Position numbers and translations under genes: made by a program. A DNA stretch of 64,000 bases from Streptomyces sp. NBC_00083. Its GTDB lineage: Bacteria > Actinomycetota > Actinomycetes > Streptomycetales > Streptomycetaceae. The stretch lies in assembly GCF_026343295.1 (NCBI RefSeq), contig NZ_JAPELY010000001.1, forward strand, positions 558,001 to 622,000. Direction: 5' to 3'. Shown piece by piece: positions 9,209 to 17,766 of this stretch. The notes under the pieces were generated by a model that was not told the DNA's origin, did not search any database, and saw nothing but the letters and a program-made list of their open reading frames with translations. Every line of letters starts with the position of its first letter. The stretch's first letter is position 1.

Positions 9209-10405
9209 ATGCTCGGCCCGGACCTTTGTCCCAGGCCCCGCGGCGTGCGCCGCGGGGCTGCTCTGGCATTGGTCTTCGTGACCGTCCTCGCGACCGCCGC
9301 CGCCACCAACTGCCTGCCGAGCGCCGAGCGCAGGCCCACCGCGTTACCGGCCGGGACCGCCGCCCACGACCCGGACGCGCGGCAGGGGCACACCACCCGG
9401 GGCGGCGACCGCACCGCGGAGGACGTGACGCGCGCGGCGGCCGAGGCCGAGGCCGACGGGAAGTCCGGCACCCGGGCCGCCGAGGACGCGGTGGGGCGCA
9501 GCGGTGACCGCTGGGGCGCGGTGTACGACAAGGCGGAGTACGAGCAGTACGCGGACGCCCTCGAAGGCCGCTACACGGGTGTCGGCCTCTGGCTCGCCGT
9601 CACCGGTGACGGCAGGACCGAGGTGACCCGCGTCCAGGCCGGCGGCCCCGCCGCCCGCGCCGGCATCGAGCCGGGCGACGTCCTGCACAGCGTCGACCAC
9701 TGGTCCGCGGACGGCCAGCCCGTCACGGAGGCCGTCGCCCGGCTGCGCGGGGACGCGGCCGGCAGCAAGGTCGTCGTCGGCCTGAGCCGGGGCTCGCGCA
9801 GCTGGACCCGGGCCCTGGACCGGGCGGTCCTCGGCACCCACGACGTGTCCGTCACCGCCCTCTCCGCCAAGGTCGTGATGATCAAGGTGGCCGCCTTCAG
9901 CAAGGGCTCCGGCGAGCAGGTGCGCACCGCGGTGCGCCGGGCCCCGAAGGGCGCCGGGGTCCTGCTCGACCTGCGGGGCAACAGCGGCGGCCTGGTCACC
10001 GAGGCCACCACGGCCGCCTCCGCCTTCCTCGACGGCGGTCTGGTCGCCACGTACGACGTGCACGGCCGCCAGCGCGCGCTGTACGCGCAGGGCGGCGGCG
10101 ACGGCGCGCGGCCCCTGGTGGTGCTGATCGACGGCGGCACCATGAGCGCGGCCGAGCTGCTGACCGGCGCGCTCCAGGACCGCGGCCGCGCGGTCACCGT
10201 GGGCTCGCGCACCTTCGGCAAGGGCTCGGTCCAGATGCCGACCGGGCTCGCGGGCGGTTCGGTGGCCGAGCTGACCGTGGGCCACTACCGCACCCCGGCC
10301 GGCCACGGCCTCGACGGGTCGGGCATCACCCCGGACCTGCCCGTCACCGAGCACGCCCTCGAACACGCCGAGACGGTCCTGAGCGGCCTCGGCGGCGCGA
10401 CGTAA
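9209..10405 (+). CDS. S41 family carboxy-terminal processing peptidase
   Basis: This 398-residue serine peptidase has an N-terminal membrane anchor or signal segment, so it probably acts outside the membrane. A PDZ domain (about 115-190) binds C-termini. The peptidase domain carries the catalytic Ser313 (in DGGTMSAAE) and Lys338 (in TFGKGS), the CtpA-type dyad. The chosen ATG follows the ftsX terminator and lies 7 nt after a TAGACT box. Codon 46 (9344-9346) is TTA, the rare leucine codon read only by the bldA tRNA in Streptomyces, so translation may depend on development. It is a likely processor of cell-envelope proteins; the substrate is unknown. Confidence 0.88.
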   Translation: MLGPDLCPRPRGVRRGAALALVFVTVLATAAATNCLPSAERRPTALPAGTAAHDPDARQGHTTRGGDRTAEDVTRAAAEAEADGKSGTRAAEDAVGRSGDRWGAVYDKAEYEQYADALEGRYTGVGLWLAVTGDGRTEVTRVQAGGPAARAGIEPGDVLHSVDHWSADGQPVTEAVARLRGDAAGSKVVVGLSRGSRSWTRALDRAVLGTHDVSVTALSAKVVMIKVAAFSKGSGEQVRTAVRRAPKGAGVLLDLRGNSGGLVTEATTAASAFLDGGLVATYDVHGRQRALYAQGGGDGARPLVVLIDGGTMSAAELLTGALQDRGRAVTVGSRTFGKGSVQMPTGLAGGSVAELTVGHYRTPAGHGLDGSGITPDLPVTEHALEHAETVLSGLGGAT

Positions 10406-10439
10406 ACCGCTTGCGCCGGGGTGAGAAAATGGCCGCACT

Positions 10440-10952
10440 ATGGCTAAGAACACGGGCAAGGACAAAGAGAAGGACAGCAAGCGCAAGATCGTCGCGCAGA
10501 ACAAGAAGGCACGGCACGACTACCTCATCATCGACACCTACGAGTGCGGTCTCGTGCTCACGGGCACCGAGGTGAAGTCGCTGCGGCAGGGCCGGGCGTC
10601 GCTGGTCGACGGGTTCGTGCAGATCGACGGCGGCGAGGCGTGGCTGCACAACGTGCACGTGCCGGAGTACGCGCAGGGCGCGTGGACCAACCACAGCGCG
10701 CGGCGCAAGCGGAAGCTGCTGCTGCACCGGGTCGAGATCGACAAGCTGGAGTCGAAGTCGGGGGAGTCGGGTCACACGATCGTGCCCCTCGCGCTCTACT
10801 TCAAGGACGGCCGCGCCAAGATCGAGATCGCGCTCGCCAAGGGCAAGAAGGAGTACGACAAGCGGCAGACCCTGCGCGAGAAGCAGGACCGGCGCGAGAC
10901 GGACCGGGTCATCTCGGCGGCCAAGCGCAAGGAGCGGGCCAGCCTGCGGTAG
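10440..10952 (+). CDS. smpB: SsrA-binding protein SmpB
   Basis: SmpB binds tmRNA and delivers it to stalled ribosomes. The 170-residue protein has the characteristic N-terminus ([26 protein letters not shown]) and a basic C-terminal tail that enters the mRNA channel. Its partner ssrA lies 142 bp downstream on the same strand. No strong ribosome site precedes the ATG. Confidence 0.96.
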   Translation: MAKNTGKDKEKDSKRKIVAQNKKARHDYLIIDTYECGLVLTGTEVKSLRQGRASLVDGFVQIDGGEAWLHNVHVPEYAQGAWTNHSARRKRKLLLHRVEIDKLESKSGESGHTIVPLALYFKDGRAKIEIALAKGKKEYDKRQTLREKQDRRETDRVISAAKRKERASLR

Positions 10953-11011
10953 GACCCGTATCCGGCCCGTATCCGGCCCGCGTACCCGGACCGTGTCCGG
11001 CCCGCGCGGAA

Positions 11012-11046
11012 TAGGCTGGCACCGTCGGGCGTTGGTCACGTACGAT
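11012..11046 (+). promoter_or_regulatory. candidate ssrA promoters
   Basis: Two -10-like boxes, TAGGCT (11012-11017) and TACGAT (11041-11046), precede the tmRNA. A small hairpin (AAGGTG/CACCTT, 11064-11081) lies in what would be the 5' precursor removed by RNase P. Confidence 0.35.
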
Positions 11047-11094
11047 GGCACTGCACCTCAGCGAAGGTGTGGCACCACCTTGAAAACACCACAT

Positions 11095-11463
11095 GGGGAT
11101 GATCGGTTTCGACAGCGGATGTCGAAGCAGGGGAAGCGTGTCGAGGAAGCGGCAATGATCTCGTAAACCATATGTCGCAAACAATAATCGCCAACACCAA
11201 GCGCGATTCCTTCGCCCTCGCTGCCTAAGTAGCGACTTGCGAAGTGTCAGCCCGGGGCTGTTCCCGACCCGGATCCTGGCATCAGCTAGGGAACTAAACT
11301 TCTAGACCCGGTCACGGGGTCTGGAAGGAAATCAAACAGTGACTGGGCCCGTCGGCGACTTGTTCGCGTGATTGCCGGGGCCGAGAAAATCGCAGCGAAC
11401 TGCACACGGAGAAGCCCTGTTTTTGCACCGTTGGACGCGGGTTCGATTCCCGCCATCTCCACC
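11095..11463 (+). ncRNA. ssrA: transfer-messenger RNA (tmRNA)
   Basis: tmRNA rescues stalled ribosomes and tags the nascent peptide for degradation. The 5' end GGGGATG pairs with CATCTCC near the 3' end to form the tRNA-like acceptor stem. The TTCGATT T-loop is present, and the discriminator A is followed by CC but not by an encoded full CCA. The tag reading frame at 11190-11228 encodes ANTKRDSFALAA and stops at TAA. Pseudoknot-forming G/C-rich segments follow the tag. smpB lies just upstream. Confidence 0.95.
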
Positions 11464-11511
11464 GTCGAGGAGAACCGGATTCATCCGGATCCCCTCGCCC
11501 CATGTAGGCAG

Positions 11512-11545
11512 AGGCCCGGTCGCTTTCGAGCGGCCGGGCCTTTGT
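11512..11545 (+). terminator. ssrA terminator
   Basis: AGGCCCGG pairs with CCGGGCCT around a short AGCG-closed loop, and the stem is followed by a short T-run (11541-11543). Confidence 0.7.
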
Positions 11546-11610
11546 CGTGTCCGCGGCCGGATCCCGGGCCGAGCCGCGGCGGGGCCGGACGGCCGGGTCG
11601 GACGGCCGGG

Positions 11611-12030
11611 TCAGACGGTCGGCTGTCCGGTCAGCATGCCGAGGAGCTGGTCCATCTCGTTGCGCCAGATGCGGTGCACGTTCATGCGGATCGGCTTCGG
11701 CTGGCCGGGCAGCTGGCAGCGGAACGAGCTCCACAGCGTGTTGCGCCGGACATCGCTGATCATCTGCAGCGCCTCGTTCGGCGGGATCGCCGTCACGAGC
11801 TCCTGCGGGCGGTTGCTCATCCGGCTCGCCCGGTGCAGCAGCACGGCCTGCTGGGTCACGGTGATGAAGTAATACGTCAGGAACGCCTGGCCTATGACGC
11901 CGATGAGGCTCATCAGCCACACGCTCGGGCCGGCTATCGCCTGGATCGTGACGATCGGGCGGTCCTGCGGATTGGCCTGCGCGATCGCCTCGGCGACCTG
12001 GCGCTGAATCGTCGACTTCTTCATGGCCAT
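11611..12030 (-). CDS. small membrane protein of unknown function
   Basis: This 139-residue protein has a hydrophobic segment of about 35 residues near positions 32-66 (one long or two short helices), flanked by soluble parts. The C-terminal half is rich in Arg, Trp and Gln. The ATG at 12030 is chosen because AGGAAAG lies 10 nt upstream; earlier in-frame ATGs lack a ribosome site. It converges on ssrA and is followed upstream, on the same strand, by an MFS gene. I do not recognise the family. Confidence 0.7.
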   Translation of the reverse strand: MAMKKSTIQRQVAEAIAQANPQDRPIVTIQAIAGPSVWLMSLIGVIGQAFLTYYFITVTQQAVLLHRASRMSNRPQELVTAIPPNEALQMISDVRRNTLWSSFRCQLPGQPKPIRMNVHRIWRNEMDQLLGMLTGQPTV

Positions 12031-12084
12031 GGGGATCGGCCTTTCCTGACACAGGGTCATACTCAAGCGGAGGGGGACGCCCGC

Positions 12085-13323
12085 TCATCTGCGGGGCGGT
12101 GCAGCGTACCGCCCGCGTCCGACGGCGCCGACCACCAGGGCGAGGGACGCCGCGCAGAGCGGGACCAAGTAGCCCGTCCCCGCGCCGGCCCGCTCGACGA
12201 CCTGCCCGCCGAGGGCCGATCCCGCGGCGATTCCGCCGAGGATCGCGGTGACGGCGAGGGTCATGCCCTCGTTCAACTGGCCCGGCGGGGTGAGCCGCTG
12301 GACCAGCGTCATGCCGGTGACCATGGTGGGCGCGGTGGCCGCGCCCGCGCAGAGCAGGGCCGCCGCGAGCAGGGGCAGCGAGCCGCCCGCCCGCGCCGCG
12401 AGCAGGGGCAGGCACATCAGGACGCTCATCGCCCCGACGCACAGGACGAGCCGCCCCGGCACGCTCCGCGCGGGGCGCACCGTGCCGTAGACGAGCCCGG
12501 CGGCGCAGGACCCGGCCGCCTGGAGTGCGAGCACCGCGCCCGCGGCGGAGCGGTGGCCGAGCCCGTCGGCGTACGCGATCGTCGCGATCTCCAGGGCGCC
12601 GAACACCGCGCCGGTGGCGAGGAAGACGGCGAGCAGGGCCGTGAACCCCCGTGTTCGTACAGGAGAGTTGGAGGCGCTCGTACGCGGCGAGGCGGGCGGC
12701 TCGGTCGAGCGCTGGGCGGCGAAGAGCAGCACGCCCGTCATCAGCAGGACGGCGCCGACGAGGGTGCCGGCCTCGGGGAACAGGGCCGAGCACAGGAACG
12801 CGGCGACGACCGGGCCGATCATGAAGCACAGCTCGTCGGCGGCCTGCTCGAAGGAGTTGGCGGTGTGCAGTGCGGCCGCGTCCCGCGGTGAGGGGCCCCG
12901 GTGCAGATGGGCCCAGCGGGCGCGGGACATGCCGCCGGTGTTGGGGGTGGTGGCGGTCGCGGCGTAGGCGACGAACAGGGTCCAGTCGGGGGCGTCGAAG
13001 CGGACGCACAGGAGCAGGGCGAGCGAGCCGAGCACCGCGATCGCCGTGGCCGGCACGGCGACCCGGGCCTGGCCGTGCCGGTCGACGAGCCGGGCCGTCC
13101 AGGGGGCGACGAGCGCGGTGGCGGCGAGCCCGGTCGCGGTGACCGCGCCGGCCAGTGCGTACGAGCCGCGCGCCCCCGCGATCATGAGCACGGCGCTGAC
13201 GCCGAACATGCCCATGGGGAGCCGGGCGATGAGGTTGGCCAGGGTGAAGGCGCGGGCGCCGGGGGTGCGGAAGAGACGTATGTAGGGGTTGGAGCGGCGG
13301 GAGAGCGGGGGTGTTCGCGGCAT
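12085..13323 (-). CDS. MFS transporter
   Basis: This 412-residue major-facilitator protein has about 12 predicted membrane helices. It carries the loop 2-3 type motif WTARLVDRHGQAR and a central acidic/basic loop. Its helices are rich in Ala, Gly and Leu, as in drug or metabolite exporters. The start at 13323 is supported by an AAGGAT ribosome site. It diverges from a LysR-type gene 83 bp away, a classic regulator/exporter arrangement, so the LysR protein probably controls it. The substrate is unknown. Confidence 0.85.
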   Translation of the reverse strand: MPRTPPLSRRSNPYIRLFRTPGARAFTLANLIARLPMGMFGVSAVLMIAGARGSYALAGAVTATGLAATALVAPWTARLVDRHGQARVAVPATAIAVLGSLALLLCVRFDAPDWTLFVAYAATATTPNTGGMSRARWAHLHRGPSPRDAAALHTANSFEQAADELCFMIGPVVAAFLCSALFPEAGTLVGAVLLMTGVLLFAAQRSTEPPASPRTSASNSPVRTRGFTALLAVFLATGAVFGALEIATIAYADGLGHRSAAGAVLALQAAGSCAAGLVYGTVRPARSVPGRLVLCVGAMSVLMCLPLLAARAGGSLPLLAAALLCAGAATAPTMVTGMTLVQRLTPPGQLNEGMTLAVTAILGGIAAGSALGGQVVERAGAGTGYLVPLCAASLALVVGAVGRGRYAAPPRR

Positions 13324-13406
13324 GCGCCGATCCTTGCCGGGGCTGCGCGCGGCGGTCCAACACCTGATCGGAGCCGATTCACGCACTCTTGTTGTCAACG
13401 CGTCCG
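13324..13406. promoter_or_regulatory. divergent MFS/LysR control region
   Basis: The 83-bp gap between divergent genes contains GTTG-T-CAAC (13391-13399), an interrupted palindrome next to the LysR gene start. It is a candidate autoregulatory site; T-N11-A half sites typical of LysR proteins are not distinctive in such G+C-rich DNA. Confidence 0.35.
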
Positions 13407-14489
13407 ATGCGGTTGACTGCGCCGGTGCCCCGCGATGCCGACCCCCGCCTGCTGCGCTCCTTCGTCGCCGTCGCCGAGGAGCTGCACTTCACCCGCGCCG
13501 CGGCCCGGCTCTTCGTGGCCCAGCAGGCCCTGAGCCGCGATGTGCGGCGCCTGGAACGGGAGTTGGGCGCCGAGCTCCTCGTCCGCACCACCCGCGCCGT
13601 GGCGCTCACCCCGGACGGGGAGCGGCTGCTGCCGTACGCCCGCCGGGTGCTCGCCGCCCACGACGAGCTGCGCGACGCGTGGCCGGCCCAGGGCAGCGAG
13701 CGGCCGCTCCTGGTCGACGTGTCGGCGCCCGTCGGCACCGGCGCGCGGGTCCTCGCGGCGGCCCGCGCCGAGGCCCCCGGGGCCGAGTTCGTGGCCCGCT
13801 ACATCAGCGGGCTCACCGGCGCCGCCGCCGAGATCCTCGCCGGGCGGCTCGACGTCTCCTTCGGCCGGGTGGCCGGGCTCGACCCCGCCGTCCGCGCCGC
13901 GCTGTGCCACCAGCCGGTGCGCTTCGAGCGGATGGCGGTGCTGCTCGACGCGGAGCACCGGCTCGCGTCCCTGGCCGAGGTGCCCCTGGCGGCGCTGGCC
14001 GGCGAGACGCTGTACGTGGCGGCGGGCAATCCGGCCACCCTCGAATGGACCGACCTGGCGGAGCGGCTCTTCGCGGGGCGCGGCATCGCGGCGGCCGCGC
14101 CGTTCCCGGAGATCGCGGGCGAGGAGGAGTTCGTCCGGGTGGTGCGCAAGCGGGGCTGGTCGGTCCTCGCCAGCACCGAGTTCATGGAGGTGCCCGGCAT
14201 GGTGGTGCGTCCGCTGACCTCGCCCGTGCCGCTCGCGCCGGTCTCGATGGTGTGGCGCAAGGGGCTCGCGCACCCCGGAGTCCGCGTCCTGCGGCGGGTC
14301 GCGGAGCGCTGCGCGGCCACGCACGGATGGCTGACGAGGCCGCCCGGCAGCTGGCTTCCCGAGCCCGACTTGTCCCTGATGGCGGCTGATGCCCCGGATG
14401 CGGGTCGGCCAAGTCGAACATCACGCGATACGTGGACACATGTCCACAGCAGCGTGCGCTACATTCAACGCCCGGGTGCGGCGGGATAG
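13407..14489 (+). CDS. LysR-family transcriptional regulator
   Basis: This is a regulator of about 360 residues. The N-terminal helix-turn-helix (about 12-70) has the typical FVAVAEELHFTRAAARL and QQALSRDVRRLER segments. It is followed by a two-lobe periplasmic-binding-like effector domain. Start codons at 13389 (TTG) and 13407 (ATG) are both possible; I chose the ATG. The last 40 or so residues after the effector domain look unstructured. It probably controls the divergent MFS gene. Confidence 0.85.
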   Translation: MRLTAPVPRDADPRLLRSFVAVAEELHFTRAAARLFVAQQALSRDVRRLERELGAELLVRTTRAVALTPDGERLLPYARRVLAAHDELRDAWPAQGSERPLLVDVSAPVGTGARVLAAARAEAPGAEFVARYISGLTGAAAEILAGRLDVSFGRVAGLDPAVRAALCHQPVRFERMAVLLDAEHRLASLAEVPLAALAGETLYVAAGNPATLEWTDLAERLFAGRGIAAAAPFPEIAGEEEFVRVVRKRGWSVLASTEFMEVPGMVVRPLTSPVPLAPVSMVWRKGLAHPGVRVLRRVAERCAATHGWLTRPPGSWLPEPDLSLMAADAPDAGRPSRTSRDTWTHVHSSVRYIQRPGAAG

Positions 14490-14500
14490 TGGGGGCGCGA

Positions 14501-14526
14501 GGAACGGGTGGGGTTTTCCCCGTTCC
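14501..14526 (+). terminator. hairpin after LysR gene
   Basis: GGAACGGG (14501-14508) pairs with CCCGTTCC (14519-14526) across a T-containing loop, between the LysR stop and the matA start. Confidence 0.55.
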
Positions 14527-14588
14527 GGATGTGGCGTCCGGGAGTCGTGCGCGCAACCCGCGGAACACATCAGGGAGTGCGTACGAAC

Positions 14589-15359
14589 ATGGACAGTCGG
14601 ATACAGAGCGGGCCGGGCGGTCAGGCCCGCACCGGCCGCGCGGCCAAGGAACACCCTCAGCACGACGCAACGATGCAACTGGGCGTCTTCGCCGAGCAGT
14701 TGATCAAGCCCGGTACCACGGAGCGGGCGACGGACCGGCCGACGACCGGGCGTGAGCCGGCGGACCGGACCGTGAGGACCGAGACCCTGGACCGGATGGT
14801 CGCGTCCGAGCGGACCGAGCGGACCGAGCCCGCGCCCGAGCCGGTGGAGCGCTCCGCGACGCAGAAGATCCCCATCTTCCGGCCGCTCGCCGCCATCCCG
14901 AGCCAGCGGGGCCACGACCGCCCCGTGTTCGTCGACGCGAGCGGACGCCGCGGCAAGAAGGTGCGCTGGCTCGGCTGGGCCTTCGGGCTCGCCGCCATCG
15001 CCTTCGCCGTGGCGCTCGTCGGCTCGCTGCTCGGCGGCAGCGCCAGCGCCCCCGGCCTGACCATCCCCGACGACAAGACCGACGCCGTGACGGCCCCGCC
15101 GAAGGCGACCGCCTCGCAGGCCGCCGAGGCCCCGCAGCCCAAGGCGTCCGCGAAGAAGATCGTGGCCCCCACGCACAGCGTCCCCAAGGCGCCGTCGTCC
15201 AAGGCCTCCAAGGCCTCGGCGCCCGCCAGGGCCCCGCACGGCGCGACCCCCGTCACCGGGCACAGCCCCGTGAACACCAAGGCCTCCCCGCCCGTCGGCT
15301 CCTCCACCAAGCCGACCGGCCACACCGTCTCCCCCTCCGGCGGCAAGACCGGCGCCTGA
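14589..15359 (+). CDS. matA: MatA-like single-pass membrane protein
   Basis: This 256-residue protein has a polar cytoplasmic N-terminus rich in Arg, Thr and Glu, one membrane helix (about 128-150), and an extracytoplasmic Ala/Pro/Lys/Ser tail. It has no enzymatic motif. It sits directly upstream of the bifunctional deacetylase/synthase gene. That arrangement, and my memory of the region, match matA-matB of S. coelicolor, which are needed for pellet formation through an extracellular polysaccharide. A structural or export-assisting role is inferred. The ATG has GGGAG about 12 nt upstream. Confidence 0.7.
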   Translation: MDSRIQSGPGGQARTGRAAKEHPQHDATMQLGVFAEQLIKPGTTERATDRPTTGREPADRTVRTETLDRMVASERTERTEPAPEPVERSATQKIPIFRPLAAIPSQRGHDRPVFVDASGRRGKKVRWLGWAFGLAAIAFAVALVGSLLGGSASAPGLTIPDDKTDAVTAPPKATASQAAEAPQPKASAKKIVAPTHSVPKAPSSKASKASAPARAPHGATPVTGHSPVNTKASPPVGSSTKPTGHTVSPSGGKTGA

Positions 15360-15612
15360 GCCCCGCCGCCCCGGCCCGCCCGCGGCGGCCGGAACCGCAC
15401 GCGCCGCCGGCCCCTCCCGGCGCACCCCGCCCACGCCGGCCCCTCCCGCGCGTGAACACCACCGGCACCGCCGGCTCCCGAGCAACGCCGGCCCGACCGG
15501 CGACTGACACCGTCCCGAAGGCCCGCCCGCAGCGGTCCGGACCGGCGGCCCTCTGCACCAACCCCGTACGGCCCCCACGGCGTACCGGCCCGAAGGCGTA
15601 ACGACACCTGCC

Positions 15613-17766
15613 ATGAGAACCACCCAGGCCAAGCCGCGGCCGACGCGGCGCAAGCGGCTGCCCATGCGGTACCTGCTGCCGCTCCTGCTCCTCGTCGCGC
15701 TCGTCGCGATGCTCATGCTGCGCGGCTATGTGCACAGCGAGATCTCCGCGGACCACCGCGTGCGCGACCCCGCGCCCACCGACAAGGTGCCGGACAAGAT
15801 CATCGACGGTGGCCCGGTCATCGACGCGCGCGACCCCGGCAAGCCGGTCAGCCTGCAGATCCCGGACCACAAGATCGTCATCACCTTCGACGACGGCCCG
15901 GACCCGACCTGGACGCCGAAGGTCCTGGACGAGCTGAAGAAGTACCACGCGCACGCCGTCTTCTTCGTCACCGGCACCAACGCCTCGCGCTACCCGGACC
16001 TCATCAAGCGGATGGTCGCCGAGGGCCACGAGGTGGGGCTGCACACCTTCAACCACCCCGACCTGTCCTACCAGTCGAAGTCACGCATCGACCGCGAGCT
16101 CTCCGAGAACCAGCTCGCCCTCGCGGGCGCCGCAGGCGTGCACAGCTCGCTCTTCCGGCCGCCGTACTCCTCCTTCGCCGACGCCATGGACAACGACACC
16201 TGGCCGGTCGTCCAGTACGTCGGGAGCAAGGGCTACGTCGTGGCGCTCGACTCCACCGACAGTGAGGACTGGCAGCGGCCCGGCGTCAAGAAGATCATCC
16301 ACAACGCGACCCCGGAGGACGACAAGGGCGCCATCGTGCTGATGCACGACTTCGGCGGCGACCGCTCGCAGACCGTGGCCGCGCTCGACAAGTTCCTGCC
16401 GGACATGCAGGAGTCGGGGTACACCTTCGTCAACCTCACCACCGCGCTCGGCGCGCCCAGCGCGCTGACCCCGGTCACCGGCATGGACCTGTGGAAGGGC
16501 CAGGCGTTCGTCGGCGCCGTACAGGTCGCCGAGCACACCACCGACTTCCTCGTCGTGGGCCTCGCCATCGTCGGCGTGCTGGTCTTCGCCCGCTTCGGCC
16601 TGATGCTGGTGCTCTCCTTCGTACACGCCCGCAAGGTGCGCAAGAAGGACTTCCGGTGGGGGGCGCCGGTCACCGAACCGGTGTCGGTGCTCGTGCCCGC
16701 GTACAACGAACGCGAATGCATCGCCAACACCGTCCGCTCGCTCATGGCCAGCGACCATCCGATCGAAGTGATCGTGATCGACGACGGGTCGAGCGACGGC
16801 ACCGCCGACATCGTCGAGGCGCTCGGCTACCCCAATGTGCGCGTGGTGCGCCAGGAGAACGCCGGCAAGCCCGCCGCCCTCAACAACGGCATCGCGCACG
16901 CCCGGTACGAACTCGTCGTGATGATGGACGGCGACACCGTCTTCGAGCCGTCGACCGTACGCGAACTCGTGCAGCCCTTCGGCAACCTGCGCGTCGGCGC
17001 CGTGGCCGGCAACGCCAAGGTCGGCAACCGCAACTCGCTCATCGGCGCCTGGCAGCACATCGAGTACGTGATGGGCTTCAACCTCGACCGCCGCATGTAC
17101 GACCTGCTGGGCATCATGCCCACCATCCCCGGCGCGGTCGGCGCCTTCCGCCGCCAAGCCCTTGAGCGGGTCGGCGGCATGAGCGAGGACACCCTCGCCG
17201 AGGACACCGACATCACCATGGCCATCCACCGCGACGGCTGGCGCGTCGTCTACTCCGAGAACGCGCGCGCCTGGACCGAGGCCCCCGAGTCCGTCCAGCA
17301 GCTGTGGTCGCAGCGCTACCGGTGGTCGTACGGCACCATGCAGGCGATCTGGAAGCACCGCGGTGCCATCAAGGACCGCGGCGCATCCGGCCGCTTCGGC
17401 CGCGTCGGCCTCCCGCTCGTCGCCCTGTTCATGGTCGTGGCGCCGCTGCTCGCACCGCTCATCGACATCTTCCTGCTCTACGGGATCGTCTTCGGCAAGA
17501 CCGAGCAGACCATCGTGGCCTGGCTCGTCGTCCTCGCGATCCAGGGGGTGTGCGCGGCGTACGCCTTCCGGCTCGACAAGGAACGCCTCACCCACCTGCT
17601 CTCCCTGCCGCTCCAGCAGGTCCTGTACCGGCAGTTGATGTACGTCGTGCTGCTCCAGTCCTGGATCACCGCGGTCACCGGCGGCCGGCTGCGCTGGCAG
17701 AAGCTGCGCCGCACCGGCGTCGTCGAGGCCCCCGGCAACCCGGCCGAGCGGAAGGCCGCCCGATGA
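15613..17766 (+). CDS. matB: bifunctional polysaccharide deacetylase / family 2 glycosyltransferase (MatB)
   Basis: This 717-residue membrane enzyme joins two activities. After a first helix (about 15-35), a NodB-type deacetylase domain (about 80-290) shows the metal-binding ITFDDGPDP (Asp93, Asp94) and the His144/His148 pair. After a second helix (about 310-335), a processive family 2 synthase domain carries DGD (439-441), the acceptor-site ED (530-531) and QRYRW (567-571), followed by further helices. Such a fusion should polymerise and partly de-N-acetylate an amino-sugar polymer. Published work on S. coelicolor MatB links it to a poly-GlcNAc-type matrix and mycelial aggregation. It overlaps the downstream acyltransferase by 4 nt. 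Confidence 0.88.
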   Translation: MRTTQAKPRPTRRKRLPMRYLLPLLLLVALVAMLMLRGYVHSEISADHRVRDPAPTDKVPDKIIDGGPVIDARDPGKPVSLQIPDHKIVITFDDGPDPTWTPKVLDELKKYHAHAVFFVTGTNASRYPDLIKRMVAEGHEVGLHTFNHPDLSYQSKSRIDRELSENQLALAGAAGVHSSLFRPPYSSFADAMDNDTWPVVQYVGSKGYVVALDSTDSEDWQRPGVKKIIHNATPEDDKGAIVLMHDFGGDRSQTVAALDKFLPDMQESGYTFVNLTTALGAPSALTPVTGMDLWKGQAFVGAVQVAEHTTDFLVVGLAIVGVLVFARFGLMLVLSFVHARKVRKKDFRWGAPVTEPVSVLVPAYNERECIANTVRSLMASDHPIEVIVIDDGSSDGTADIVEALGYPNVRVVRQENAGKPAALNNGIAHARYELVVMMDGDTVFEPSTVRELVQPFGNLRVGAVAGNAKVGNRNSLIGAWQHIEYVMGFNLDRRMYDLLGIMPTIPGAVGAFRRQALERVGGMSEDTLAEDTDITMAIHRDGWRVVYSENARAWTEAPESVQQLWSQRYRWSYGTMQAIWKHRGAIKDRGASGRFGRVGLPLVALFMVVAPLLAPLIDIFLLYGIVFGKTEQTIVAWLVVLAIQGVCAAYAFRLDKERLTHLLSLPLQQVLYRQLMYVVLLQSWITAVTGGRLRWQKLRRTGVVEAPGNPAERKAAR

